A stretch of 64,000 bases of DNA from Mangifera indica (GCF_011075055.1 NC_058154.1:6554620-6618619); one strand, 5' to 3'; shown: positions 37,849 to 50,985, counted from the stretch's first letter. Made by a program: numbers and translations. Notes: generated by a model not told the origin, from the sequence alone.

Positions 37849-39353
37849 AAGTAGGGTTGGATTCGAATCAAATTTATTCAAATTTAAATTTGAGTTTAAT
37901 TTGAATGAGTTCGAAACAAGTCAACCCTAAACGAACTTGGTTAAGCTCGAGCTTGAGTTACTTGTCAAATTTTTAATTAAAAATTTTGATATAAAATGAT
38001 ATCATTTTGATCAATATATATTAAAACGTGTCAAATTTTTAATTAAAAATTTTGATATAAAACGATATCGTTTTAATTAATATATATTAAAACAGTATCG
38101 TTTTAATAATGAAAAATGAATCGAGCCAAATTCGAATCATTATATATATATAAAGATCAATAAGGTGAGAGCATCATTGCATAAATTTGTTTTCAAATTT
38201 TTGTTTCATCATTAATGCACCTTATGTATCATTTCATGGCTACAGTTTTTAATAAATAACAATAAAATTATATATACAAATAATAGTGTATTATTATGTA
38301 ATTAAGTATTATTTTATTTTTAATTTAAAATTACTTAATCACATAATAATATATTGTTATTTATACACATAATACTATTTAATAAATTATAATTATGATA
38401 AAAACCTTTAAAATGAAGTAGCTTTTTTTCAAGTATATTTTGTTCCAAACACTAGAAAAACTTGTATTTCGAACGCTTTTGGTCTATAATTTAATTGATG
38501 GACTAAGATCTTCTTCTTCTTATTTGTTTTTAGGTGAACAAAATATAAAATATATAATTAATTATTAATATATTAAAATAATAAAAATCATAATTTTACA
38601 TAAATGGGAAAGTTAAAATGTCAAGAAAGATCAATTAGAAGACCATTTCAAATATAATCTAACATAATAATCTATCTACAATTAAATAATAATGATACGT
38701 ACACTTATGATGATTACCAATAATAATATATAATTATGTTATTAAAAATTAATTTATCATTAATTTAAAATCACCATATCTTATATAAAATATGTCTATA
38801 TACACCAATTCAACAAAGAATAATAATAATTGCAACGGATTGATCATGCAGAATCAATAGTGCACTTGGTGGATTATTTTAATTTAATTTTTTTTTTATG
38901 TTATTTACAATTTGAATTCAAGATAGATTGAATGACATTTAATTACTTGATTAGAGCTGGTACTTTTAATTTTTGAGCAAGTTCATTCTTCATTACCATA
39001 CGATTTTACTCTAATTTTCTTTGGGGATTTTGATCTCAACCTCTTTATGATTTAATAAATTAACAATATTTTTTATGAGATTTATAAAATAAAACAATCC
39101 TTTTTGTTATTTATATATCATTAAAACTTATAAATATGATAGATTAAAATTATTTATTTAGTTATTGGTTACCCATTTATAATAAAAAATTATTATTATT
39201 CTTATAATAATAACAACTATAATAATAATAATAATAAAGATATTGTTGTCAAATTAAGGTGAATTGTGAATGTTATGGTTGATGCCACTTATTTAGATGT
39301 TCATTTTGCTATTTTTAGTAAAATTAAGGTAATTCCGAACATATTTTCCAAAA
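37849..39353. other. AT-rich intergenic DNA with a 68-bp tandem duplication
   Basis: A 68-bp unit beginning GTCAAATTTTTAATTAAAAA occurs at 37963 and 38031. It lies inside a possible small element whose ends (TTGGATTCGAATCAAATT near 37858 and AAATTCGAATCATT near 38125) are imperfect inverted repeats. No gene is seen; ATT/TAA-rich stretches dominate 38150-39300. Confidence 0.5.
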
Positions 39354-40238
39354 TGCCAAAGGACTATTTGTCAAAAGACAGATTTTCATCTATTAACTTT
39401 TAAAAATCTAAATACTCATTTATTTGTTAATATTCACCGTCACAGTTAAAAGTAAAATTATCATTTAGCCCAAAATATTTAAAAAAATTATCTTATTTCC
39501 CCTATAGGTTTAAAAATGTAACAAATTCCCCTTACCTAAGGTTTGAAAATTTGTTATTCCCCTTAAGGTTTGAAATTTTTTTCCCAGATTTCTTGGTGAG
39601 CTTCTTCATCACCGTCTCTATCTTTATCGATCTCTTTCTCCCAGTACTCTCACCCTCACTAGCGCTCTCTTTCCCTGCAAATATCATCGATTTCCACTGT
39701 TGATGACAAACAACTTTAAAACCCACAAGTTGGTTTCAACTCTAATGTTGATTGATGAGGAACAACACTGGGGAGACCAAACACATTATAGAAGAGATGT
39801 TGGGAAGATGAATCACATGACAACGACATTAGGGAGACGAATCACGCGACAAAAGAGACTTCGGGGAGACAAATCTCGTGATATCATTGGAGAGATTAAT
39901 TGTGCAATGACAACACTAAGGAGACACTTCCACTTGCAGTTGAGATCCGTCGGCCTTCTTCTTTGGCTGCTGACGGAAGATGCATGGGGAAGTCTAGCTT
40001 TGCTTATTGAAAGAAATTGAAAAAAATTTCAAACCCTAAGAGGAAATAGTGAATTTTCAAACTTTAAATGGAGATAAATTATCAAATTTTTAAATATAAA
40101 AAGAGAAAAATGACAATTTTTTAATATTTTTAATTAAATAAAAAATTTATTCTTAACTGTAATAATAAATTTTTAAAAATTAATAATATAAAAATTTATC
40201 CTTACATTAAATTTTCCGTGGAAAATAGTCCTTTGGCC
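39354..40238. mobile_element. foldback transposon copy 2
   Basis: It starts TGCCAAAGGACTATTT and ends AAATAGTCCTTTGGCC, with long inverted arms containing AAAATTATCATTT and TTTCAAACC..AAG blocks on both sides. Flanks ATTTTCCAAAA and CTTTCCAAAG suggest a 9-10 bp duplication. The 106-residue ORF at 39700-40020 spans the centre; it has no family resemblance and I do not call it a gene. Confidence 0.7.
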
Positions 40239-40531
40239 TTTCCAAAGATTACTATAAACTAAGATGCAACTTGAATTTTAAAAGAGATATTTGGTCCCCC
40301 ATAGAAAATGTACGTTTCAGAGTTTGATGCAGCTCATTTGGAAAATGCTGTTAGGGCGAGCACTGTCAATTGAGTTTTGTCATCAATATTCAATTATTGA
40401 AGCTGTTCATTACCATAAATATTTTTACCTTTTACTCAGCATTGGGCTCCACCTTTCAGCCTGTGCTTTGCTTTTCTCAATCAATCAATAATTCTACCCG
40501 ATGACACCACGACAACAATAACAACAGTAAG

Positions 40532-41091
40532 TAGACCTCGTAAATGGGTGCGTTTTTTATCGGTGTAAATCCGATTGATACTGATGTAAGTAGAATAGAT
40601 ACAAGATAAAAACTGGCATAATCAAATTTTCCATAATTTTAATTTTTTTATTCAAATAAATAAATATTTTATGAAAGAATATAAATTTATCTCAAATTAT
40701 AAAAATATTTTCTATAAATTTAAAAATTTTAACATTTAATACAAAATTAATATTTATAACAAAATATTTAATTCTCGTATTCTTTAAACTTATTTTCAAC
40801 AAAACAAAATTTTAAATTTTAAAATGGATTTGAATTTATTTCATGTCAAAATAAAGAAAATATATGAAATTTATGTTAAGTATATTGTAAGTTAGATTTT
40901 GAAAAGGAAGAAGAAGATAAATATGAAATAAATAACGGATAACCCGTGAGTATACTCAACTCATTTGTAAAAACTCATTCCCTGATGATATAATCTAAAA
41001 CGGGTAAGAGTTCAAAAATCTAGAACTCATACCCAATTTAAAACAGGTTACTAATGGGTTTGTAAGTGACTCATCCGTTTTGTCAAGTCTA
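40532..41091. mobile_element. possible hAT-type miniature element
   Basis: TAGACCTCGTAAATGGGTGCG near 40532 and ...ACTCATCCGTTTTGTCAAGTCTA near 41091 are weak inverted ends with CGGGT/ACCCG-type subterminal motifs. ACAACAGT precedes and ACAACAAA follows, a poor 8-bp match. Borders and identity are tentative. Confidence 0.3.
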
Positions 41092-41249
41092 ACAACAAAA
41101 ATAATTATTTCACTCTTTAGATATATTAATAATATTTTTCATCTAAAATTTATTTAAATTGAAAACTGTGACCTCTAAATTATTGTGGATCTTTTGAGTG
41201 TAGATTCAATTGAGGTTGTGATGGTCATGACAATACACATGACCCAAAA

Positions 41250-42040
41250 ACAATTCTTTGGAAGACATGCTCCAAAGTCACCTATAGTAAAATCTATCCT
41301 AATTGTGAAGCCATTCATTGTGATCAATTTGAAGTCACGTTTCAAGTCATTGAGCTTTGGATCATCAATCAAGCCGTTTTACTTAGGCGTATCTAACCAA
41401 CATTACTATGACCTCCTCCTTTACTACTAGTTGCATATCGTCAACGAAGTCCAACTTCTAATTCATCATCGTCTCCTGGCTTTACTTGGTGTGAAAAAGG
41501 AATATCTCATGTGAGTCATCTTTCATCCTTAATCACTTACTTAGGGTGGACTATGAAACTATCGGAATGAACGAGTACATCAACCCGAAAACCTTTGCGA
41601 CATTGATGCAATTACCTATGCAAGAATTGTTGAGTTGTACAAATTACAAGCTTTAGCCGATGATATTCAAGACAATTTGGGTAAAGTAACAAGGTTTGTG
41701 ATGTTGGCATGTGAGCCAGTCATTCGACATACGAATCGACCATTCAAGATTAGTATTATGTTTGCTCATGAAAAGGGAATAATCATATTGTTTAAGGTAT
41801 CATTAGGGGTTGCTTTGAATAAAAAAGTTAGATGAAGATTGGAACAAGGTCGCACAGGAGTTGTTCAATCAAGTTGGGTGATAAAGTGAATGTACGGATG
41901 ATGAAACATTTCATATACATGTTTTATGTTGATTTTGAGGTGTTGATGGCAAAGGTTTAGGGCCTATAACATGTTGGTTGAGATAAAAGAGTTCATGTGG
42001 GTGTTCGAGAGTTATCCAATCCAATGGACTTGAGTTGTTG
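41250..42040 (+). pseudogene. arogenate dehydratase (ADT) pseudogene
   Basis: Frame-shifted remnants of arogenate/prephenate dehydratase, the enzyme that makes phenylalanine from arogenate in plastids. In order: [20 protein letters not shown] (41310-41370; family AYPNCEAVPCEQFEAAF), YYDLLLYY then LHIVNEVQLLIHH (41400-41465), [19 protein letters not shown] (from about 41620), [20 protein letters not shown] and [20 protein letters not shown] from the ACT regulatory domain (to 41820), and YMFYVDFEVLMAK (about 41920). The PIENS-type catalytic region is deleted, and there are at least three stops and two shifts. Plant ADT genes often lack introns, so absence of introns does not prove a retrocopy. 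The transit peptide and N-terminus are missing. Confidence 0.8.
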
Positions 42041-43640
42041 GTGGGGGTTAAAATATAATTATAATAAATATTTGATATCTGTAACCAAATGTTAACAATA
42101 TTTCAATTGTTACACTTTTTATAAAATTGAAAATTAGAGTTAAAAATAAAATTTCAAAATATAATATATATTAAAAGGTGTTTCAATTATTTTATATTTC
42201 TCTAAATTAATAATAAGTAAGGTCAGGGTAATATAATATCATTTGTGTTGCGGCATCGTTTGTTTTTTTATTAGGAGGTTAGATTAGTCATTATTGGTCA
42301 GAAATTATAAATGATGCGAAAGTGAAAATTGTTTTTAGGCAAAACGGACAATATTAGTCACTCACTCTAATAATAAAAAAAATTGTGAGTTAATAAAAAG
42401 GTTGTGTCTTCCCCGCCCCCCATGTACCAAGTGTTCGATTTTTGTACTTCGTGTGTTTTGTTTGTGCAGGCTGACGAAGCGGCAAAGCTTGGTGCCACAC
42501 ATAATTGGTATCAATGCAGAGACTCGTGACACATGTCATGTCATGTCATCTACTCATTGTTTATTATTGCTAAAATGAATTCTTACCCTCCAACTGTAAA
42601 AATTTAGTTACCCTTTTATTTTACAGTTAATTTCATTCTTTTTCTTTTTAAATATTGACAATAACGTGAAAACTTTTTCAGGATCATTTATGATTTTATT
42701 AATTATATTAAACTAATATGATTTTATAACCTAAATTTAATCATATAATTAATCCAAAGATAAATATATTCGAACATCTTGATTAGACAATGAATATTTA
42801 TATATTCTTATTATATATATATATATTATGAGGATAGGCTGACTATACTGTTCAAAATATACAAAATTAGAGCCCTTTGTATTTCCACCTATGCAAATAT
42901 TTATTGGATATTTTTTTTTATATAAATTGTTGTGTTTTTCAAAAAGTCTAATAAAATATTTAGTAAATTAGATTTCCAAATTACTGATACACAACGTGGT
43001 AATTTTTTTTTTTTCAATTATAGGTCATTTATATTAAAAAATAGAAAAAAAACCATCTATCACAATTTGCTTAATTGATGCAAAAAGACAAGTAGAAATA
43101 CAAAGTATTTACCAAATATTCCTCTACCGAAATTTCACAGTATTTACAAAAACCATCTATCACAATTTGCTGATTTAGTGTTAATTTCACAGCATTAAAA
43201 TTCATTTATTCCTCTACCGAAATATCTCTCTTGAATTGAATTTATGTAATTTTTTAAACTATTAAAATAGAAAATAAGAAAAGAATTTAGTGGGGGAAGT
43301 TTGTAAAAAACGTGGTAAGTATTTTTGTTATGACATTGTATCTATTCTAGTAAGTCTATATCTTTTTTAACTTCTAATATTTATATGGTTAACACCAGTA
43401 AGGATATTTGTAGGGTTGTGAAAGATAAATGAAAGTTACTATTGAGTGATTTGAAAAAATTACTGTGTTAAAATGACACAAATGTGTGTCGTTTTGTGGT
43501 GATTAGATAATTCTCTCCCTCAGAATCTGAGCCTTCACTCTCTGTTTTTGCTGCTAAACTGCGTTGTGTTATTGACAAAAACTGTCGACACGTCGTTTGT
43601 CTGTTCCCACTTACGTGAGACCCACCGGACCCACCACATC
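42041..43640. other. intergenic DNA with a ~100-bp imperfect duplication
   Basis: AT-rich with TA runs near 42815. AACCATCTATCACAATTTGC occurs at 43051 and 43151, and ATTCCTCTACCGAAAT follows each (43118 and 43208). No gene is seen. The right end should hold the kinase promoter: 43560-43640 is GC-richer with ACACGTCG and TTACGTGAG motifs that could be bZIP or bHLH sites. Confidence 0.45.
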
Positions 43641-43856
43641 TACGGTGGGTCCCTCTTCTTCATAACAAACAGAACAAAATAGAAAGAGAAACCATTTTAC
43701 AGGCATTGCATACTGGTTCGCTTGTTTTTTTAATCTTCTCTCTCTAGTTAGTCCGTCCCTAGGGTTTTTCAATTCTGAATCTGATTCATTTCAGCTAGCT
43801 CTTTTTCTTGAATCTCCCTCCTTTTGCCTCCCCAACGTTGCTGCATCTTCTTTCAG

Positions 43857-44472
43857 GTATCCCATTTCTATTTTGGATCTCATTTTACTCTCTTTTAGCT
43901 GTTTTAGCATTTCTGTATAGCTTTGTATTTTGCGATCTTTCAACTTGGCTTCTGCACATTTTGTTTTTTCTGTGGAGAAAGTTAGTCTTTTGTTTGTGTT
44001 ATTTTTTATTTTCAACTGGTTTTGCGATTTTGTTGAATTTTTTAACTTTGTTTTTAGTTTTAACTTACTTGGGAATGATTTAGGTTTAGATGAAATATAG
44101 CATGCAAAAACTTCCAGCTGGTTTTGCTGTTTCATCAATATTCTCTTTCTTGTTGATTATATCATATTTAGTTAAGAAATAATACGGATGATTGGAGGTT
44201 ACAGCTTAATTAGATTCTTTGTAGGTATAAGTTAATTAATGTAAGACTTTGACAAGTTTAAACTTTGTGGGGTGGCTTGAACTTCGAGAAGTAGTGGACC
44301 ATTATGCTTGGAATTATGAGTTTTAACATCTCTGTATGCTCTTAGATTCTTTCAGTTACAAGTGTATTATTTGCTCCACTGGCAAGACAGTGAAATAATC
44401 ATACTTTGGTTTGCTTTATTTTTTTTTTTTATTGGTTATGCTGATGCTCTTGATTTTTGGAAATTATGCCAG
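43857..44472 (+). other. probable 5'-UTR intron of the kinase gene
   Basis: CTTTCAG/GTATCCC at 43856/43857 is a good donor after a pyrimidine-rich leader, and TTATGCCAG at 44464-44472 is a good acceptor. The segment is T-rich as plant introns are. The ORFs here (43791-44138 minus, 43808-44083 plus, 44362-44598) are unsupported. Transcript data would be needed to fix the junctions. Confidence 0.4.
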
Positions 44473-44683
44473 GTTTGGGTGTTGCATTTTGGTGTGAAAA
44501 AAGGAAGTCGATTGATATGGGCTTTAGAATCCATTTATCGAAGAAATTCTGGAGGATGTGTGCTACGAATTCAGATCTATCAAATTCTTGAGAAATGAAT
44601 TAGTACAAACTTGCAAGGGCACATCCTACCTTTTCTCTGAGTACTACGTTCAATTGAATTAGTTGGGTGCAAGGAACCTAGCA

Positions 44684-47600
44684 ATGGATTCATTTCCAGG
44701 TACTTGTGAGATTGTGGAAGCAGGGGAAGAGCTGAATTCTATTCAGCATTCTGGAAGAACTTCCCAGCCAAATTCTAGATCAACTGTGGTTCACAATGAT
44801 CGAAAGCTTACTGTGATAAAATTCGCTTACAAGGAATCTATAGAATATGATATTAATAAGCTTTTTGAGGCTATCAGTCTAAGAACTTCAACCAAGGGTT
44901 CAGGATTTTCACCTGATGTTGGCACAAGTGCGAGCCCATTAAGGAAAAATGCCTTGAAAAAGCCAATTAGCTTACCCCAATCACCGCGAATTGGAACTTC
45001 AGAGCCAGTCTCCCTAAAGCAGGCATTAAGGGAACTTTGCATCACTAAGGCGTCCGAAATAGCTGCTACAAAACGACTGTCAAAATCAACTAGTTCTCCA
45101 GGGGTATCAGAAGCTGTTAGGATAAAGAGTTTGTACAATGCAAAGGTAGTGGAAGCTGCCAGTGGATCTGGCCATTATCTAGATGAAGGTAAGGGGAGTA
45201 TGCTTGAAATATCTCTGGTGCCAGAAGATAGCCCATCAACTTCTTCCCAGATTATACCCCAGGCAACTCAATTGCCGAAGATAAAAACTTCAAACCAATG
45301 TGCTCATCCTAGGTTAACTATTCCAACCATGCAAAATGCTGCTGGTAGCACCAGAAGTGCTCATTCTTCTCCTTGTGTGGCTGTTTCAACTGGACAAATT
45401 GCTACCATGGCCAAACAAAGTGCTCATTCTTCAACTCGGCCTGCTGTTTTGACAGTGCAGGATGCTACAGGGACCGACCATGGTGCCCAGTCTTCACCTA
45501 GGTCTGCTATTCGTATGACCAACAGTGGTATTGGGACCAACCAAAGTGCACATTCGCCTCGACTTGCTATTCCAACTAAAAATTCTCCCAAGACCACATT
45601 GATGCAAGATGAAATTATTTTTGCATCAAAAAAATTTGGAACTCAAGCCACAAAAACAGAAATAGCACAGAAAGAGAGATATACACCTGAAGCTTCTCCA
45701 TCTTCTAGTACTCTTGACATCCCTGAGTCAGTGAAAAAGGTTACTGGCCCAACCAAATCAGCAAACAGGGGATCTGCCGTAAAGTCGGGGAGGAAAGGTA
45801 GGCTTCGTGTTGTACCTTCTTCAGGTTCAGTTAATGGCAGTAGAGTAAGCAAGCTAACAAGAAGTACCACACGAACAGCTAAACCAATCCTCAGGAATAA
45901 GAGTTATATTAAAAAGAAAACAAAACAGGATTCAACTTCAGTTGCTAGCAGTTCTAATACATACAATGAAGTTAAAAGGGACTTGGACCCTAGTATGACT
46001 CAACTGGTTTGCCAGAGATGCCAATGTGCTCTGAAGAATGCAAGTGATCAAGCCAATCAAGATTCCTCTGTGTCCTATGGGGCTGGTAATACTGCTGAAG
46101 TCAGGTCTACTAATGAAGATACATTTACATGTGAAGTGGACTTTACTGTGGATAACTGTAAAGGGAGCAATGCCGTTGTTGTGAAAGCAACAAAGATCAC
46201 AAAATCAAGAGAAAAGGGAGAATGTTCCCAGAGTTCTAAAAGTAGCCTTGGTGAATATAGTAGTAGTACAAGCAACAGCGATGACAGCAATTTAAGCAGT
46301 TCTAGTTGTGGTAGCCGGCCTCACATGTCAAAAGATGTAAGGTGGGAAGCTATCCGGCATGTTAGGGTGCAGAATGGAGCCTTAGGGTTGAGACATTTTA
46401 GTCTCTTACAGAAGCTGGGTTGTGGAGACATAGGGACTGTTTATCTGGCTGAGCTAATTGGAACAAATTGCCTATTTGCTTTAAAGGTTATGGACAATGA
46501 CTTTTTGGCAAGAAGAAAGAAGATGCCCAGGGTCCAAACTGAAAGAGAAATATTGAGAATGCTAGATCATCCTTTTCTCCCTACACTATATGCCCAGTTT
46601 ACATCGGATAGTTTATCATGTCTTGTGATGGAATATTGCCCTGGCGGAGACCTGCATGTCCTTCGGCAAAAGCAGCTTGGCAGAAATTTCCCTGAACCAG
46701 CAGCAAGGTAAGATTCTTTGATGAAAGGTCCACTCGTGTTGGTTTTTACTATTAATCTTTTGATTCCTAATTGTGCATTAAACACAATCAAGAAACAAAC
46801 TAATGGAAAATCTAAGGATCATTCATGTCATGTAACATACCAATTACTTCAAGATTTGCACCCTTTTGATTATTTGTGACAATTAGTTAGATTTACAATT
46901 TTGTACTCGTTGATACAAATAAGCATATTTTACTTCAGTCCATCGTAGTGCTGTGTGCTTATTGATAAGATGCCACAACACTGCCATTTCAGACAAAAAA
47001 CCTCCTGTTATCCCTTTAGCTAAACACTATCATTTGAAACCAACTTTTTCTTGTTCACCACTCTCTGCAAGCTGCCTCTAATATCTGTGCTGCAGCCTTT
47101 GGCTTTGCCATAACTAAAAATAATTTTCCATAGTTTTTCAATGTCACCAAAAAATATTCAAATATTATGTGAGCTGGTGCCTCCATTCATTAATTTAGAA
47201 AAAAGGAATACATATAAATCTATCTGATCTAGTTGGAGCCATATTGTTTGCATTGTAACCTGCAACCACCATTTGATTGTATTTGTCACCCGGTCCTTCT
47301 CCTTGTTTTGTAATAGCAGTGATAGGGGTATTCATATAGGCATATATGCGTGTGTGTATGTACATATATTAGACTGTTGAATTTTTGTTCTGTCCTTACT
47401 ATCAAGTTGAGTTACGTCACAAATCTTTTTTGCATTGAAATCTTTGATGCTGAAATCTGATGCAAAGATTGGGGCACGCTTTTATATATATATATATATA
47501 AATAAAATATCTGGTGATGGCCTTGGTTGGCTTATACATTTCCTATTATTAAAAAGACTTTCAACTGTTTGTTCAGGTTCTATGTTGCAGAAGTCCTCCT

Positions 47601-48417
47601 TGCTTTGGAGTACTTGCACATGCTTGGAGTTATTTACCGGGATTTGAAACCGGAGAACATTCTGGTTAGAGAAGATGGCCATATTATGCTGACAGATTTT
47701 GATCTGTCACTTAGATGTTCTGTTAATCCAACTCTTCTGAAATCCTCGTCATCCAATAAGGATCCTGCAAGAGTGTCTGGTCCATGTTCTGAATCTAACT
47801 GTATTCAGCCTTTCTGCATAGAACCCACCTGTCAAGTTCCATGTTTCAGTCCTAGATTTTTACCTGCTACTGCAAAAACAAGGAAGTCAAAGAATGACCC
47901 AGCAGCCCAGATGCGATCACTGCTGCAACTTGTGGCTGAGCCAACTGATGCACGATCAAATTCATTTGTTGGGACCCATGAATACTTGGCTCCTGAGATC
48001 ATTAAAGGAGAGGGTCATGGAGCTGCAGTTGATTGGTGGACATATGGTATCTTACTCTATGAACTTCTATATGGAAAAACACCCTTTAAAGGCTCTGGAA
48101 ACGAAGAAACAATAGCCAATGTGGTGTTAGAAAGCCTCAAGTTCCCTGATAGTCCTCTCGTTAGTTTTCAGGCAAGAGATCTCATTAGAGGGCTATTGGT
48201 AAAGGAGCCGGAGAACCGTTTGGGATCACAGAAAGGGGCAGCTGAGATAAAGCAGCACCCCTTCTTCGAGGGGTTGAATTGGGCACTTATACGTTGCGCG
48301 ATTCCTCCAGAACTGCCTGAGTTTTATGATTTTGGGGTTCCCCGTTTGGTGTCCGAAAAGACCAAGTATTTGGAGTGTAATGCCACAAGAGGGCACCCTG
48401 AGTTCGAGTTATTTTAG
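44684..48417 (+). CDS. KIPK: AGC VIII protein kinase, KIPK-like, two coding exons
   Basis: Coding exons 44684-46707 and 47577-48417 join within an Arg codon (AG/G) to give 954 residues. I start at the ATG at 44684 because the protein then begins [12 protein letters not shown], as in the KCBP-interacting kinase group; longer reading uses no ATG. Residues 1-570 are a Ser/Thr/Pro-rich low-complexity N-terminus with three or four degenerate repeats around AHSSPR.A. The kinase domain starts about 571: glycine loop LGCGDIG, Lys601 in FALKV, catalytic YRDLKPEN (Asp697), DFD at 715-717 in place of DFG (plant AGC VIII hallmark), a ~95-residue insertion before [12 protein letters not shown] (APE 813-815), and a C-terminal FELF hydrophobic motif of the PDK1-binding type. 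Family members phosphorylate membrane and cytoskeletal partners in polar growth and auxin transport; this protein's substrate is not shown by sequence. Confidence 0.92.
46708..47576 (+). other. intron in the kinase domain
   Basis: 869-bp GT-AG intron (GTAAGATTC to TGTTCAG) between the AAR and FYVAEV codons, the position shared by many AGC VIII kinase genes. It contains a short (TA)n at 47483-47500. ORFs reading into it are artefacts. Confidence 0.9.
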
Positions 48418-49363
48418 ATCAAGTTCCCTGTTGTTATAACTGTATGTTGCTTGTACAATATTGTATTTAAGGTCTCACTAGATTTTGCAATTCCGGACCT
48501 CAAAATCCTTCTTTTACCAAATACGCACTTGAAAATATTTTGCTCCTATTATCATTTCCCTTATAGTATCTAGGGCTAGATGCGAGTAGAACCTAAACAT
48601 CGGTGAGCTCAAGTTTGGCTCCATAGAAAATATGTCAACTCTAACTTGGCTCAAGTTCCTTGAGGTGGAACTTGGGATAACTTGAGTTTCGATTCGATGT
48701 GTAAGTTCGGAGTTTGAAACTTAACTCTATTTGTAACTTGTGTTATTGCCTCAAATTTATGGATTGTACTTGTGGTTTGAATTCATATATGAGACTCATG
48801 ACATAAATTCAAAACTCAAATTCGTGGTTTGAATTTGACATGCATTGCAACTCTATAAATATTATTTTCCCAACAAAAACACCTGAATTTATTTTACATA
48901 ATCTATAATCCATGGCATGATTTTCGCACAACATGAATTTTAAAACAGTAAACTCTCAAAACACAGTTTCATTTCATAATTATAATCCTTTATCATGCAG
49001 AAGAGTTGAAAATGAAGGCTAAACTAGCATCCTTTATCAACACCAACTTCACATCATTTATAGTAAAACAAGAGAGCCATGATACACCATTGAAAGATTT
49101 ATTGCATGATATCTCCATCGTCTTAGTAAATACGTGTTTGTTGTATATAACATTTCATCGTATCTTTAGAGTGTAAACACATAAAATACATTTTATATAT
49201 TTACCTTATTACACATGTATTAAACAACCGCTTTGTACATTGTATTTTTAATTTTTTCTTTGACAAAAGAATAAAATAACTTTTTTTTTTATAAAACATA
49301 GAAAACCCAACCAAGCAAGAACCAACTGTATTCTTTTTCTCCCAAAATAAAGAATTTCTAATG

Positions 49364-49364
49364 A

Positions 49365-49408
<44 letters not shown>

Positions 49409-49427
49409 ACAAATATATATATATATA
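49364..49427. repeat. compound microsatellite (CT)n(CA)n(TA)n
   Basis: About 20 bp of CT, about 28 bp of CA and about 14 bp of TA follow each other without interruption. Confidence 0.95.
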
Positions 49428-50106
49428 TTTGCTTTGATCTTTGTTTCCCATCATCAACTCATTATTTTATCATTTAGTTTGTTGATATAAAAAAATGACA
49501 GTTTACATTGATGATCTGATTAAGATAAAGAACTTATTACTTTGTCAATATTATACCAAACCATCTTGCAATGATACATTTTGGGTTTGATTGTTTCGAT
49601 TGCAAAGAAAATCTTAAAGTGTTACGATGAATTATATATTAATCCAACATAGCGCTTACACACTTTTCAATGAGTACTATATTAATAATTCTAACAAAAA
49701 TTTTACAGTAGGTTAATGTCAAATTAGGTGGATTAGTGCATTAGATGCCTCGATGATTTCAAATTTAAGGATCACATGTGTTATTGTTTATTAGAGAATT
49801 TGTTCCGAAGACACTAGGGTTACTATTTATATAAAATCCTCTGATAAAACAATATAGTGAACATGCAATTAACATGCACCCATGTATTTTACCAAATTAT
49901 CACAAACACTTTTAAGACATGAGATCTATCACTTCCTTTTAGCAAAGTCTTTCAGCAAGATGATAATCATATCACATTATATGTGTTTTTGGTTAAGATA
50001 TTATTAAGGTTACATATGTTTTTAAATTAGTTACCATATGACATATAAGGTTTTCATGATCAAATTACACGTTGATTTTTATATCACGGTTCTAACAATT
50101 TAACAT

Positions 50107-50168
50107 AAATAAATAAATAAATACATATATACATACATACATATTATGTATGTATGTATGTATGTATA
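50107..50168. repeat. inverted tetranucleotide microsatellite
   Basis: (AAAT)n, then (ACAT)n, then after a short centre (GTAT)n; the ACAT and GTAT arms are inverted complements and could form a hairpin. Confidence 0.85.
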
Positions 50169-50842
50169 TTAAAACTATGATACAAAGTTTGAATGAATAT
50201 TATCCTTAACCATACATTGCTACTCATTTTTAAGTAGGGGAACACCCAAAATATTATTAATTCTCCACTGCCCTAAACGCTCTATTCTCACTTAAATTTT
50301 TTTTTCTATCTCTTGTATTTTTGTTTGTCTATCCCAAAAAAGGTACATAAATATAAACCTTACAAGTTAGCAACAAAAATAATAAACAGAAAAAAGAAAC
50401 AAAATTTTATTTATTTGAAATAAGTACAAGTACAAGAATATTTGATCTACAAGTAGATTAATGACTAAAGCAACTTAGTCTAGCAGAGTAGGTGGCATGC
50501 TTTTTTGACAAGGCCTAAATCTTCCTAGCGGAAAACAAAAGTTAAAAGATCACAAGGAAGGTCATAAATCCCTAATATCTAGATCTTCTCTTCCTTGAAG
50601 CTTCTTTCCTGATGAAGTTTCGCAAACCTTATATTCAGATCATAAAGGCATGTAAGCTCCTAAGCAAGCCTAAGGTGTGTCAAAAACCACTAGTGAAAAC
50701 CTCCCTAATTTAGATGACCTATAAGGCGAAGGATCTATAGTAACCATAGTCAAAATCATTTAGGCTCACCCTATAAAAAAAGTCCTACTATGTTTAGGGA
50801 ACTTCTTCATATCAAATTATCACTCCACTTGTTGAAGAATAT

Positions 50843-50983
50843 TGTTAGGATCCCAAGTGCAAGGTATGAGACTTAGATCCCATTTTAGAAAGTATGGACA
50901 ATTAATGTGGGGTTTATATGACCTTGGGCTCTCCCATATCAATAGCTAGCTTTTCAGGTATGGTTCTCCTAAGGTTCATATCA
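50843..50983 (+). repeat. 5' LTR of the chromovirus
   Basis: TGTTAGGATCCC to TTCATATCA. It shares AATAGCTAGCTTTT and AGGTATGGTTCTCCTAAG with the 3' LTR. Confidence 0.85.
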
Positions 50984-50985
50984 TT

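Larger units (their letters stand above)
48418..50842. other. intergenic DNA, kinase 3' side
   Basis: The kinase 3' UTR should occupy the first few hundred bases. 48565-48760 has AGCTCAAGTTTGGCTC-type stretches like worn hAT elements. The rest is AT-rich without a supported gene; the ORF at 49201-49410 reads a microsatellite. Confidence 0.5.

Noticed and set aside
39700..40020. 106-residue ORF with repeated arginines in foldback copy 2
   Set aside because: It lies in the non-conserved centre of a foldback element, is not kept in the other copies and matches no family I know.
43791..44138. 115-residue Lys-rich ORF on the minus strand
   Set aside because: Antisense to the 5' UTR and UTR intron of the kinase gene; low-complexity and unsupported by splice or start context.
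44663..44683. Seven-residue N-terminal extension of the kinase
   Set aside because: It would need a TTG start; the ATG at 44684 gives the family-typical MDSF start.
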